In this document: positions 49,408-57,273 of the stretch, piece after piece | Numbering within the stretch: position 1 is the first letter of the stretch | How the letters are laid out: every line of letters starts with the position of its first letter | Assembly: GCA_900549235.1 (NCBI GenBank) | Contig: URNT01000018.1 | Coordinates: 7,086-71,085, forward strand | Source: an uncultured Clostridium sp. | GTDB lineage: Bacteria; Bacillota; Clostridia; Lachnospirales; Lachnospiraceae | Length of the DNA stretch: 64,000 nucleotides | Direction: 5' to 3' | The notes under the pieces: model-generated | The model's input: only the letters and a program-made list of their open reading frames with translations | What the model was told of the DNA's origin: nothing | Database searches by the model: none | Position numbers and translations under genes: made by a program

Positions 49408-50655
49408 CTAAACATCCTGCCGCCCCTCAAACAGTTCCATAGAGCCATACACCCCATCAAAGCCGGGCTGCCAGCGGACCATCCCGGCTCTCAGGCGGCG
49501 GATCCCACTGGCTGTTTCCGGCCCCAGCACATGGGCAATGTCTGCTTCCGGCGCATTTCTGAGAATATAAAATTCATTTCCAAGCTCCATCAGGGCGTGT
49601 TCATAGGCTCTCATAGCCCGGACGCCGGGGCAGGCGGTGCCCTGAATTGCGCTTATAAGCTCTGGAAGGGGAGCCAGGCACTGGTAGGGAGGCTGGATGG
49701 AGCTGGGCTCTGGCAGAGAGAAACCTTCTCCGGCCAGATCCATTATCCGGTGGAGGACGCCCGGAGTCAGTTTCTTGCCGCAGACAGGGCAGAGGCCCTT
49801 TGCTTTTTCTGCCTGGGAAGGAGAAAGGCAGACGCCGCAGGAGCGGTGGCCGTCGTAGTGGTATTTTCCTTCCTCCGGGAAAAATTCGATGGTTCCGGCC
49901 AGGCCATTTCCCAGCTGGACGGCTTCATACAGTCCCTGATAGGAAAGAGGGCCTGCAAGAAGGGTGGCCTCTCGTCCAAGCCGGGAGGGAGAGTGGGCGT
50001 CGGAGTTAGATACCAGATGGAACCGGTCCAGGGCTCTTACCTGTCGGTTCATGGCCGGATCGGAGGAAAGACCCGTTTCCAGGGCCCGGATGTAGGGAGT
50101 CAGCTCCTCGAAGCATTCTTCTACGGTATCAAAGCCAGAACGTTCACCCAAAAGGGAAAAATGGGGCGTCCAGATATGAGCGGGGATGAAAATAGCTTCC
50201 GGGCATACCTCAAGGGTCATGGCCAGCAGATCATGGCAGTCCAGATTCAGGATGGGCCGTCCATCGGAGCTTATATTTCCTTTCTGCTCCAGTTTTGCAG
50301 AGAGGGAGTCCGCTTCTTTGAGACCGGGAAGGAGAATCAGGCTGTGGACCTTTCTGGTGCGGCCGTTCTTTTTGTAGATGGAACTGATCTCCCCGCTGAT
50401 GACAAAGCGGGGGAGATTGGAATTTTGGGGAGCCGGATCGGGGAGGCGGAGATCATTTCTCAGGGTATAAAGCCCTTCTTCTGCGGGAACCAGCTTGTCC
50501 TTTAACTCCTGACGCCAGGCCGGGTGGGTAAAGTCACCGGTGCCAAGAAGGTCAATGCCCTTTTTCCTGGCCCACAGATCCAGGGTTTCCGGGCAGAGAT
50601 CCCGGCTGGTGGCGTAGGAATAGCGGGAATGGATATGGAGATCGGATAGATACAT
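49408..50655 (-). CDS. Endonuclease Q-like PHP-domain protein
   Basis: A 415-residue protein of the EndoQ family: an N-terminal PHP metal-dependent domain (DLHIHSRYSYATS near 5, GTGDFTHPAW near 38, IPAHIWTPHFSLLG near 157, SNSDAHSPSRLG near 217) and a zinc ribbon (CGVC...CPVCGKKL, near 275-300). Characterised EndoQ enzymes, mainly archaeal, nick DNA 5' of deaminated bases such as uracil or hypoxanthine, so a DNA-repair role is inferred. It is divergent from the HD/nucleotidyltransferase pair. A long open frame on the opposite strand (49393-50505) is a shadow. Confidence 0.85.
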   Translation of the reverse strand: MYLSDLHIHSRYSYATSRDLCPETLDLWARKKGIDLLGTGDFTHPAWRQELKDKLVPAEEGLYTLRNDLRLPDPAPQNSNLPRFVISGEISSIYKKNGRTRKVHSLILLPGLKEADSLSAKLEQKGNISSDGRPILNLDCHDLLAMTLEVCPEAIFIPAHIWTPHFSLLGERSGFDTVEECFEELTPYIRALETGLSSDPAMNRQVRALDRFHLVSNSDAHSPSRLGREATLLAGPLSYQGLYEAVQLGNGLAGTIEFFPEEGKYHYDGHRSCGVCLSPSQAEKAKGLCPVCGKKLTPGVLHRIMDLAGEGFSLPEPSSIQPPYQCLAPLPELISAIQGTACPGVRAMRAYEHALMELGNEFYILRNAPEADIAHVLGPETASGIRRLRAGMVRWQPGFDGVYGSMELFEGRQDV

Positions 50656-50713
50656 GGTGTTACCTGCTTTCTTTCTGAGTTTGTAGGCTGGTTATCAGTA
50701 TATCATAAATTCA

Positions 50714-50742
50714 TTGCCAATCCTACTGTATGGTGATATGCT
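50714..50742 (+). promoter_or_regulatory. Putative promoter of the HD/nucleotidyltransferase pair
   Basis: TTGCCA (50714-50719), 17-base spacer, TATGCT (50737-50742). The -10 is weak. The 12-mer ATAAATTCATTG occurs at 50705-50716 and again at 50747-50758, bracketing it. Confidence 0.45.
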
Positions 50743-50769
50743 TGGTATAAATTCATTGAAAGGTAAGAA

Positions 50770-51528
50770 ATGATGCAGTGGGTTTACGATATACTGACAG
50801 GCCCGGATCCGGCGGGAGAGCTGAGGCGGCGCAGTGGAGAGCTGTTTGACTGTTTTCCGCAGCTTCGGCCCATGAAGGGATTTGAGCAGAATAACCAGTA
50901 TCATATATATGATGTGTGGGAGCACACTCTTCATGTGCTGGAGGCGGCAGGCCGGGAGACGGGAGATCCGGTTGTACGTCTGGGGGCTCTGCTTCACGAT
51001 GCAGCAAAGCCTGAGTGTTATACGGAGGACGAGGCAGGAAGGGGACATTTCTACGGGCATGGGGCGAAGGGAAGTTCTGTGGCGGAAAGAATAGCCCTTG
51101 GGATCACCGGGGATATAAAAATGGCAGAGGAGACCGCTCAGCTGGTTCTGTATCACGATGGCTCATTTATTCCCTCTGCCAGGCTGATCCGGCGCTGGCT
51201 TAAGAGACTGGGGGAAACGCAGTACAGAAGGCTTCTGATTCTGCACCGGGCGGATATACTGGGACATGATCCCCGGTGGATCCAGCAGGGGCTTAAGGAT
51301 CTGGAACTTCTGGAGGAAAAGCTGCAGGAGATTCTTTTGCAGGAGGGTGAGCTGAAACGGCAGGATCTTGCAGTAACAGGCCGGGATCTGATGGAAAACC
51401 TTGGAGCAGAGGGCAGTCAGATCGGAAGGCTGCTGGATGGGCTTTTGGAAAGGGTGAAACAGGGAGAGCTGGAAAATGAACGGGGGCTTCTTCTTAAGGA
51501 AGCAGAAGACCTGATGGAACATATCTGA
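50770..51528 (+). CDS. HD-domain protein matching the C-terminal half of CCA-adding enzyme
   Basis: A 252-residue protein that corresponds to the body and HD domain of bacterial tRNA nucleotidyltransferases but lacks the catalytic nucleotidyltransferase head. Typical motifs are YHIYDVWEHTLHVLE near 42, LLHDAAKP near 75, FYGHGAKGSSVAE near 92, HRADILGHDP near 160 and the C-terminal TGRDLMENLGAEGSQIGRLL near 203. It could be a tRNA 2',3'-phosphodiesterase/phosphatase (known activities of the CCA-enzyme HD domain in E. coli) or another HD phosphohydrolase. ATG at 50770 or 50773 both have AAAGG upstream. An RlaP-like nucleotidyltransferase follows after 24 bases. Confidence 0.78.
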   Translation: MMQWVYDILTGPDPAGELRRRSGELFDCFPQLRPMKGFEQNNQYHIYDVWEHTLHVLEAAGRETGDPVVRLGALLHDAAKPECYTEDEAGRGHFYGHGAKGSSVAERIALGITGDIKMAEETAQLVLYHDGSFIPSARLIRRWLKRLGETQYRRLLILHRADILGHDPRWIQQGLKDLELLEEKLQEILLQEGELKRQDLAVTGRDLMENLGAEGSQIGRLLDGLLERVKQGELENERGLLLKEAEDLMEHI

Positions 51529-51552
51529 AAGGGAATAAGAGGAGGGAAGGAT

Positions 51553-52575
51553 ATGCAGTTAGACAAGATAAAGACATTGCTTCAGAGGGAGGCCTATGAT
51601 TTTTTAAGGACAGATCCTCATCTGGGAGATCAGATCATGCTCCTGGGCCTTGGAGGCAGCCACGCTTACGGGACGGAAACAGAGGGGAGCGATCTGGATA
51701 TTCGGGGAATTGCCGCCATGAGCCCCAGGGAGCTGCTTCTTGGCCGGGATTTTGAACAGGTTACGGACCGTACTACAGATACGGTGATTTATTCCTTTAA
51801 CAAGATGATTGGCCTGCTTGTAAATACGAATCCCAACACCATTGAGATTCTTGGACTAAAGCCGGAGCACTATCTCTGGCTGTCGCCGGCAGGGAAGCTT
51901 CTGCTGGAAAACCGGAAGCTGTTCCTGTCTAAAAGAGCTATCCATTCCTTTGGCGCATATGCCAATGCCCAGCTTCAGAGGCTTAACAACAAAGCGGTCC
52001 GGGAGGCAGAGCAAAAGGAGCAGGAACGCCACATTTTAAACACCATCCGTTATGCGTCCCATTCATTTCCAGAGAAATATTTTCGGCACGAGGATGGGGC
52101 AGTGCGTTTGTATACGGACACCTCCATCCGGGAGGGCTTTGAGGAGGAAATCTATATGGATCTGGAGCTGAGGCATTATCCTCTGCGTGACTGGCTTTCC
52201 ATGTGGTCTGAAATGAAGGAAATCGCCAGATCCTTTGAAAAGCTTGGAAAACGCAATCAAAACGCCGCCTCCCATGGAAAGCTGGGAAAGCATATGATGC
52301 ACCTGGTCCGCCTGTATCTGATGGCCTTTGACATACTGGAGAAAGAGGAGATTATCACCTACCGGGAAACCGACCGGGACTTCCTGATGGAGATACGGGC
52401 AGGAAAATATCTGGATGAAAACGACCAGGTAAAGCCGGAGTTTTTTGAGCTGGTAGAGGAGCTTGAAAAAAGGCTTGCGTATGACGCGGAGCATACTGGG
52501 CTGCCGGAGAAGGTGGATGAGAAGAAGGTGGAGGAGCTGGTGGTGGAGGTGAATGGGATGTGTTGTAAATTTTAA
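51553..52575 (+). CDS. RlaP-like (DNA polymerase beta superfamily) nucleotidyltransferase
   Basis: A 340-residue nucleotidyltransferase of the PF10127/RlaP group. The catalytic signature is LGGSHAYGTETEGSDLDIRG near residues 33-52, giving G-S followed by D-x-D. It continues with NTNPNTIEILGL near 95, LGKHMMHLVRLYLMAFDIL near 240 and an acidic C-terminus. RlaP members are linked to RNA repair in other bacteria, so together with the headless CCA-type HD gene just upstream an RNA-end modifying pair can be proposed. GGAGGGAAGG precedes the ATG. Confidence 0.82.
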   Translation: MQLDKIKTLLQREAYDFLRTDPHLGDQIMLLGLGGSHAYGTETEGSDLDIRGIAAMSPRELLLGRDFEQVTDRTTDTVIYSFNKMIGLLVNTNPNTIEILGLKPEHYLWLSPAGKLLLENRKLFLSKRAIHSFGAYANAQLQRLNNKAVREAEQKEQERHILNTIRYASHSFPEKYFRHEDGAVRLYTDTSIREGFEEEIYMDLELRHYPLRDWLSMWSEMKEIARSFEKLGKRNQNAASHGKLGKHMMHLVRLYLMAFDILEKEEIITYRETDRDFLMEIRAGKYLDENDQVKPEFFELVEELEKRLAYDAEHTGLPEKVDEKKVEELVVEVNGMCCKF

Positions 52576-52577
52576 GG

Positions 52578-52606
52578 TTGACACATCCCCCCAAATATGC
52601 TAAATT
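52578..52606 (+). promoter_or_regulatory. Promoter of the leuS leader
   Basis: Perfect TTGACA (52578-52583), 17-base spacer, TAAATT (52601-52606), starting three bases after the nucleotidyltransferase stop. Confidence 0.82.
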
Positions 52607-52612
52607 TAAAAA

Positions 52613-52867
52613 CAACACAAATGCAAAGATGGGGAATACTAAGTGCCCGTATGTGCCCAGAGAACCGGCGGCTGGTGGGAGCCGGTGACAAAAGGACGCC
52701 CAACTGGCCCCGGAGCAGCCTTCTGAAGGGATATGACGTATATCCTGAGTAGGACAGGACGGAGACCTTACCGTTATAAGAGGATGAGGGCGTGCAGTTT
52801 CTGCATGAATCAGAGTGGTACCGCGCAGCAGGCCTGCGTCTCTAGTGTATGGAGACGCAGGCTTTTT
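52613..52867 (+). promoter_or_regulatory. T-box leader of leuS
   Basis: tRNA-sensing leader with stem I elements (GGCTGGTGGGAGCCGG at 52668-52683), a likely CTG leucine specifier at 52704-52706, and the T-box core AGAGTGGTACCGCGC at 52812-52826. The TGGT bulge complements a tRNA ending ACCA, as tRNA-Leu does. Uncharged tRNA-Leu should promote read-through into leuS. The specifier assignment is less sure than the T-box call. Confidence 0.9.
52832..52867 (+). terminator. T-box terminator before leuS
   Basis: Perfect 11-pair stem GCCTGCGTCTC / GAGACGCAGGC followed by TTTTT. Confidence 0.9.
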
Positions 52868-52907
52868 ATATTTGCCGGTCCAGATACAAATATGGAGGAA
52901 TGAGATC

Positions 52908-55322
52908 ATGGCATCACAGTACAATTACAGCGCCATTGAAAAGAAGTGGCGTGAGAACTGGGAAGCAAAGCCCATCAATGTAAATGATGGCAAGAAAGAA
53001 AAATATTACTGCCTGGATATGTTTCCATATCCATCCGGCAGCGGACTTCATGTAGGCCACTGGAGAGGCTACGTTATTTCCGATGTATGGAGCCGTTATC
53101 AGCTGTTAAGAGGAAAGTATGTGATCCATCCCATGGGATGGGACGCCTTCGGCCTTCCTGCTGAGAACTACGCCATTAAGATGGGCGTACATCCGTCCAA
53201 GTCCACAGAGGAAAATATCCGCAACATCAAGCGTCAGATCAAGCAGATCGCCGCTATCTACGACTGGGATATGGAGGTAAACACCACAGACCCTGATTTC
53301 TACAAATGGACCCAGTGGATCTTTGTTCAGATGTTCAAAAAGGGCCTTGCATATGAGAAGGAGTTCCCCATCAACTGGTGTCCTTCCTGTAAGACCGGCC
53401 TTGCAAACGAGGAGGTTGTAAATGGCTGCTGCGAGCGCTGCGGCACCGCAGTTACCAAGAAGAATCTGCGCCAGTGGATGTTAAAGATCACCGCTTACGC
53501 AGAGCGCCTGTTAAATGACCTGGATAAGCTGGACTGGCCGGAGAAGGTAAAGAAGATGCAGGCAGACTGGATCGGCAAGTCCTACGGCGCCGAGGTAGAG
53601 TTCCCTATCGACGGCCGCGACGAGAAGATCACCGTTTACACCACAAGACCTGATACCCTTCATGGCGCAACCTTTATGGTACTGGCTCCTGAGCACGCTC
53701 TTGCAAAGAGCCTGGCTACAGACGAGACAAGAGAAGCCGTTGAGAAATACATTTTCGATTCCTCCATGCGTTCCAATGTAGACCGTATGCAGGCAAAGGA
53801 AAAGACCGGCGTATTTACAGGAAGCTACGCTATCAATCCTTTAAACGGGGCCAAGACTCCTATCTGGCTGTCCGACTATGTACTGGCTGACTATGGTACC
53901 GGCGCGATTATGTGTGTACCGGCCCATGATGACAGAGACTTTGAGTTTGCGAAGAAATTTGGTCTTCCTATTGTACAGGTTATTGCAAAGGACGGCAAAG
54001 AGATTGAAAATATGACAGAAGCCTATACCGAGGCAAGCGGCGTTATGATTAACTCCGGCGACTGGAACGGTATGGAGTCTGCTGTTCTTAAAAAAGAAGC
54101 GCCTCAGATGATCGAGGAAAAGGGCTTTGGACGTAAGACAGTAAACTATAAGCTCCGCGACTGGGTATTCTCCCGTCAGCGTTACTGGGGCGAGCCGATC
54201 CCGATTATCCACTGCCCCAAGTGCGGCTGCGTTCCTGTACCGGAGGATCAGCTTCCTCTGACCCTTCCGGAGGTAGAGAGCTACCAGCCTACCGGCACCG
54301 GTGAGTCACCTCTGGCAGGTATCGATGAGTGGGTTAATACCACCTGTCCGGTCTGCGGCGCTGCTGCAAAGAGAGAGACCAACACCATGCCCCAGTGGGC
54401 CGGTTCCTCCTGGTATTTCCTCCGCTATGTGGACAGCCACAATAAAGAAGCTCTGGTTTCCAGAGAAAAGGCTGACAAATACCTTCCAGTGGATATGTAT
54501 ATCGGCGGCGTAGAGCACGCGGTGCTTCACCTGCTGTATTCCCGTTTCTATACCAAGTTCCTCTGCGACATCGGCGTGGTGGACTTTGACGAGCCATTTA
54601 AGAAGCTGTTCAACCAGGGTATGATCACCGGAAAGAACGGCATTAAGATGAGTAAGTCCAAGGGAAATGTGGTTTCTCCTGACGATCTGGTAAGAGATTA
54701 CGGCTGCGATTCCTTACGTCTTTATGAGCTCTTTGTAGGCCCGCCTGAGCTGGACGCAGAGTGGGATGACAGAGGAATCGAGGGTGTGTCCCGTTTTCTG
54801 AACCGTTTCTGGAACCTGGTGATGGACAGCAAGGATAAGGAACTGGAGCCTACCAGGGAGATGGTGAAGCTGCGCCACAAGCTGGTTTATGACATTGAGC
54901 AGAGATTTAACCAGTTTAACCTGAATACGGTGATTTCCGGATTTATGGAGTATAACAATAAGCTGATCGACCTTGCAAAGAAGGAAGGCGGCATTGACAA
55001 AGAGACTCTGCGTACCTTTGTGATTCTTCTGGCTCCATTCGCGCCTCATATCGGCGAGGAGCTGTGGGAGCAGTTAGGCGGGACTGACAGCGTATTCCAT
55101 TCCCAGTGGCCGGAATGTGATGAGGATGCCATGAAGGACGATGAAATCGAAGTTGCCGTTCAGGTAAACGGCAAAACAAGAGCCGTTATCACTGTTCCCG
55201 CTGATATTTCAAAGGATGATGTGATCGCCCAGGGCAAAGAGGCAGTGAAGGATAAGATGACTGGAAATGTAGTAAAGGAAATCTACGTTCCAGGCAAGAT
55301 TGTAAATATTGTCTGCAGATAA
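52908..55322 (+). CDS. leuS: Leucyl-tRNA synthetase
   Basis: Class Ia synthetase charging tRNA-Leu (804 residues). HIGH is H48-V-G-H51 in a SGSGLHVGHW context; KMSKS is at about 578-582 followed by KGNVVSPDD. Zinc-binding CPSC...CERC lies near 160-185, and the CP1 editing domain occupies about 225-415 (TTRPDTLHGATF). A C-terminal leucine-specific/anticodon domain completes the protein. The open frame runs back into the T-box, but ATG 52908 with GGAGGAA about eight bases upstream matches family starts. A GC hairpin with a weak T tract follows. Confidence 0.97.
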   Translation: MASQYNYSAIEKKWRENWEAKPINVNDGKKEKYYCLDMFPYPSGSGLHVGHWRGYVISDVWSRYQLLRGKYVIHPMGWDAFGLPAENYAIKMGVHPSKSTEENIRNIKRQIKQIAAIYDWDMEVNTTDPDFYKWTQWIFVQMFKKGLAYEKEFPINWCPSCKTGLANEEVVNGCCERCGTAVTKKNLRQWMLKITAYAERLLNDLDKLDWPEKVKKMQADWIGKSYGAEVEFPIDGRDEKITVYTTRPDTLHGATFMVLAPEHALAKSLATDETREAVEKYIFDSSMRSNVDRMQAKEKTGVFTGSYAINPLNGAKTPIWLSDYVLADYGTGAIMCVPAHDDRDFEFAKKFGLPIVQVIAKDGKEIENMTEAYTEASGVMINSGDWNGMESAVLKKEAPQMIEEKGFGRKTVNYKLRDWVFSRQRYWGEPIPIIHCPKCGCVPVPEDQLPLTLPEVESYQPTGTGESPLAGIDEWVNTTCPVCGAAAKRETNTMPQWAGSSWYFLRYVDSHNKEALVSREKADKYLPVDMYIGGVEHAVLHLLYSRFYTKFLCDIGVVDFDEPFKKLFNQGMITGKNGIKMSKSKGNVVSPDDLVRDYGCDSLRLYELFVGPPELDAEWDDRGIEGVSRFLNRFWNLVMDSKDKELEPTREMVKLRHKLVYDIEQRFNQFNLNTVISGFMEYNNKLIDLAKKEGGIDKETLRTFVILLAPFAPHIGEELWEQLGGTDSVFHSQWPECDEDAMKDDEIEVAVQVNGKTRAVITVPADISKDDVIAQGKEAVKDKMTGNVVKEIYVPGKIVNIVCR

Positions 55323-55340
55323 GTCTGCACAGATAAGGGG

Positions 55341-55380
55341 GGACGCAGGGCGTGAGAGATCATGATCTGCGTCCTTCTGT
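55341..55380 (+). terminator. Possible terminator after leuS
   Basis: Stem GGACGCAG / CTGCGTCC with an 18-base loop and a poor T tract (TTCTGT). It may be leaky. Confidence 0.45.
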
Positions 55381-55398
55381 AATAAAAAGGAGATACAT

Positions 55399-56178
55399 AT
55401 GAAAAAATGGACATCCAAAGGGATCCTGCTGGCAGCAGCCCTGTTGTTCTTCGGGCTTCATGGAGAGAACGCTTTTGCGGCCGGACGGGCGGGGCTGGGG
55501 GATGTCTCCGGGGGACCGGGGGAGGTACAGACAGAGGAAGGGCGGCTAGAGGAAGCTTCTCCTGTGGCCGCAGACGGAACTATTCTCCCGCAGAATCTGG
55601 AGGCCGCAGAAACAGCGGATCAGCTGATCGTGGTGACAGGCACCGGTGGCTATGACGCGGATATTTTTTATTATAAGAAGAATGGAAACGACTGGGAGCT
55701 TATATGGCAGGAAGAGGGCCATGTAGGGCGAAATGGAATTACGGAGAATAAAAAGGAAGGGGACGGGGCCACTCCCGCAGGTATCTTCAGCTTTAATCTG
55801 GCCTTCGGCCTTCTGGAGAATCCCGGAAGCGTCCTTCCTTATCATCAGATCGCTTCGGGAGATCACTGGGTAGATGATCCTGCCAGCCGGTATTACAACT
55901 GCCTGGTCAATACGGGAGAGGTTTCTGCAGACTGGAATTCCTCTGAAAACCTTATAAAGGCAAGTCCCTATTACGACTATGCTCTGAATACAGACTATAA
56001 CGCAGAGCGGATACCGGGAGCAGGTTCTGCCATTTTTCTCCACTGCTTTAAGACGGTGGAGGATCAGCCTACCTCCGGCTGCGTAAGCCTGCCCCGTGAG
56101 CGGGTGAAGGAGCTTGTGGGGGCAGTGACAGCAGACAGCCGTATGGTGATCGCCAGAGACAAATCCTCATTAAAATAA
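55399..56178 (+). CDS. Secreted L,D-transpeptidase-fold protein
   Basis: A 259-residue exported protein with a signal peptide (residues 1 to about 28, LLAAALLFFG then FAAG). The YkuD-like catalytic domain starts near 75 (LIVVTGTGGYDADIF). Its active-site region is IFLHCFKTVEDQPTSGCVSLP near 215-235, with the His and the nucleophilic Cys of SGCVSLP. GDGATPAGIF near 118 is the typical early motif. It probably forms or edits 3-3 cross-links in peptidoglycan, or binds it. AAAAGGAG precedes the ATG. Confidence 0.87.
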   Translation: MKKWTSKGILLAAALLFFGLHGENAFAAGRAGLGDVSGGPGEVQTEEGRLEEASPVAADGTILPQNLEAAETADQLIVVTGTGGYDADIFYYKKNGNDWELIWQEEGHVGRNGITENKKEGDGATPAGIFSFNLAFGLLENPGSVLPYHQIASGDHWVDDPASRYYNCLVNTGEVSADWNSSENLIKASPYYDYALNTDYNAERIPGAGSAIFLHCFKTVEDQPTSGCVSLPRERVKELVGAVTADSRMVIARDKSSLK

Positions 56179-56182
56179 AAGC

Positions 56183-56226
56183 AGCGGCAGGGAGCCCGTA
56201 ATCAGCGGGGCCCTGCTAGTTTTTTT
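56183..56226 (+). terminator. Terminator after the L,D-transpeptidase gene
   Basis: Stem AGCAGCGGCAGGG... / CCCTGCT with inner CCCG/CGGG, then TTTTTTT. It covers the last codons of the convergent minus-strand gene. Confidence 0.8.
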
Positions 56227-56483
56227 GAGAGCATTTTTAAAAGCTCCAGCTTTTTCCGTTCATTCTGAGGGATGGAAGAGCTGAGGATGGTCACCAGCAG
56301 GGCGGTTTCCCTGTCATTAAACTGGATCCCTTTTTCCTTTGCTTCCATATTAATGGACATGAAAACCTTCATAAGCTGACTTTTATCAGCGGCCTCCACC
56401 CGGGAGGCAAAATCAGTAAGGAGCCGCAGCTTTTCCGGGTCCATGGCCCTGAGTCTGGGATCCTGTTTCCAGCTTGTATCCAT
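56202..56483 (-). CDS. Small helical protein of unknown function (93 aa)
   Basis: Not recognised. A hydrophilic, largely alpha-helical 93-residue protein (MDTSWKQDPRLRAMDPEKL, LMKVFMSINMEAKEKGI, ETALLVTILSSSIPQNERKK). AAAGGATATTTC before the ATG gives a usable ribosome site. It lies 32 bases after the 139-residue unknown gene on the same strand; the two are probably co-transcribed. No signal peptide, membrane segment or cysteine is present. Confidence 0.7.
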   Translation of the reverse strand: MDTSWKQDPRLRAMDPEKLRLLTDFASRVEAADKSQLMKVFMSINMEAKEKGIQFNDRETALLVTILSSSIPQNERKKLELLKMLSKKLAGPR

Positions 56484-56515
56484 ATGAAATATCCTTTCTA
56501 TGTAGTGTGGTACTG

Positions 56516-56935
56516 CTATGCCATAGCCTGGATGGCTGACATGACCATCTGCATGGTTTCAAGCCTTGACTGCTGTTCCGGCGACAGGAAACGGCGCAGC
56601 TGCTCCATAGGCGTCTGGCCCTCCATCAGGTTTTCCGCCATATCGATCATATCCCGCTCTGCCGGATTCCCGTAGGGACGGATGGCGTGGAGCAGGTCCC
56701 GCAGGGAGCCCTTTTTCTCCTGCTTTTCCAGGGAGCAGATCCCCATAGAGGCGATCTCTTCTGTTTCAAACAGTTCCATGGTTTTTCTCAGCTCCTGGCA
56801 TTTTACAAATACAGAAACGGCCTTCTGTTCCGGTACATTCAGGTAGGGCAGGGCTGCCTTTATCATCTGCAGATGGTGGTCGCCGATGAGATAATCCAGA
56901 TCGGTCAGCTTATAATCATCCGATGGAGCCATCAT
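56516..56935 (-). CDS. Helical protein of unknown function (139 aa)
   Basis: Not recognised. A 139-residue helical protein with a Met-rich composition: DYLIGDHHLQMIKAALPYL near 14, VSVFVKCQELRKTMELF near 40, and MIDMAENLMEGQTPMEQLRR near 95. The QSRLETMQMVMSAIQAMA tail looks amphipathic. It precedes the 93-residue gene in an apparent two-gene unit. Both share the theme 'short helical protein with regularly spaced Met/Leu', but no domain can be named. Confidence 0.7.
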   Translation of the reverse strand: MMAPSDDYKLTDLDYLIGDHHLQMIKAALPYLNVPEQKAVSVFVKCQELRKTMELFETEEIASMGICSLEKQEKKGSLRDLLHAIRPYGNPAERDMIDMAENLMEGQTPMEQLRRFLSPEQQSRLETMQMVMSAIQAMA

Positions 56936-57038
56936 TTTATCTACCAGCCTTTTTCATCTTTGCTTAAGCATATGCGGCGGCGCCAGGTTCTATCACAGAT
57001 ATTTTCCCCTTCCCACTGGCGGATGCCTGGCCACTGCA

Positions 57039-57044
57039 TATAAT
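57039..57044 (+). promoter_or_regulatory. -10 element before the 47-aa gene
   Basis: Perfect TATAAT 27 bases before the ATG; no good -35 was found at 16-18 bases. Confidence 0.4.
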
Positions 57045-57070
57045 ACTAATATGGAAGGAGTGAAGGATCC

Positions 57071-57214
57071 ATGTATGAAAAACTGATCATTGAAGGCAAT
57101 GCCGTTTATGAAATAGATGAAGAATGTTTAAAGCAGAGACAGGGGAGGAAACATGCCGGTGCAAAGGGACGAAATGGATACCCTCGGCCTTCTGTACCCC
57201 CTCAAAAGCCGTAA
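57071..57214 (+). CDS. Small protein of unknown function (47 aa)
   Basis: Short frame starting at ATG 57071 with AAGGAGTGAAGG upstream and a TATAAT box further up. The product is 47 residues: an acidic N-terminal part (MYEKLIIEGNAVYEIDEEC) followed by a basic, Gly/Pro-rich tail (GRKHAGAKGRNGYP...PPQKP). The split charge pattern, the ribosome site and a hairpin just downstream favour a real gene. Function is unknown. A fully convergent Cys-rich gene lies to its right. Confidence 0.6.
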   Translation: MYEKLIIEGNAVYEIDEECLKQRQGRKHAGAKGRNGYPRPSVPPQKP

Positions 57215-57217
57215 CAG

Positions 57218-57250
57218 CAAACAGGGAGGGCCCTTTGGCCGCTCCCTGTC
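57218..57250. terminator. Possible terminator hairpin between 47-aa and Cys-rich genes
   Basis: Stem ACAGGGAG...CTCCCTGT with an inner GGCC/GGCC arm; T tracts on both sides are weak (CTGTTCGTT to the right, TTTGCTGTT to the left). Confidence 0.5.
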
Positions 57251-57273
57251 TGTTCGTTAAGTAAAGGCAAAGA

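Noticed and set aside
49393..50505. Long plus-strand open frame (370 codons) opposite the EndoQ-like gene
   Set aside because: The minus-strand protein has full family motifs; the plus frame is a by-product of its codon bias and has no ribosome site or recognisable domain.
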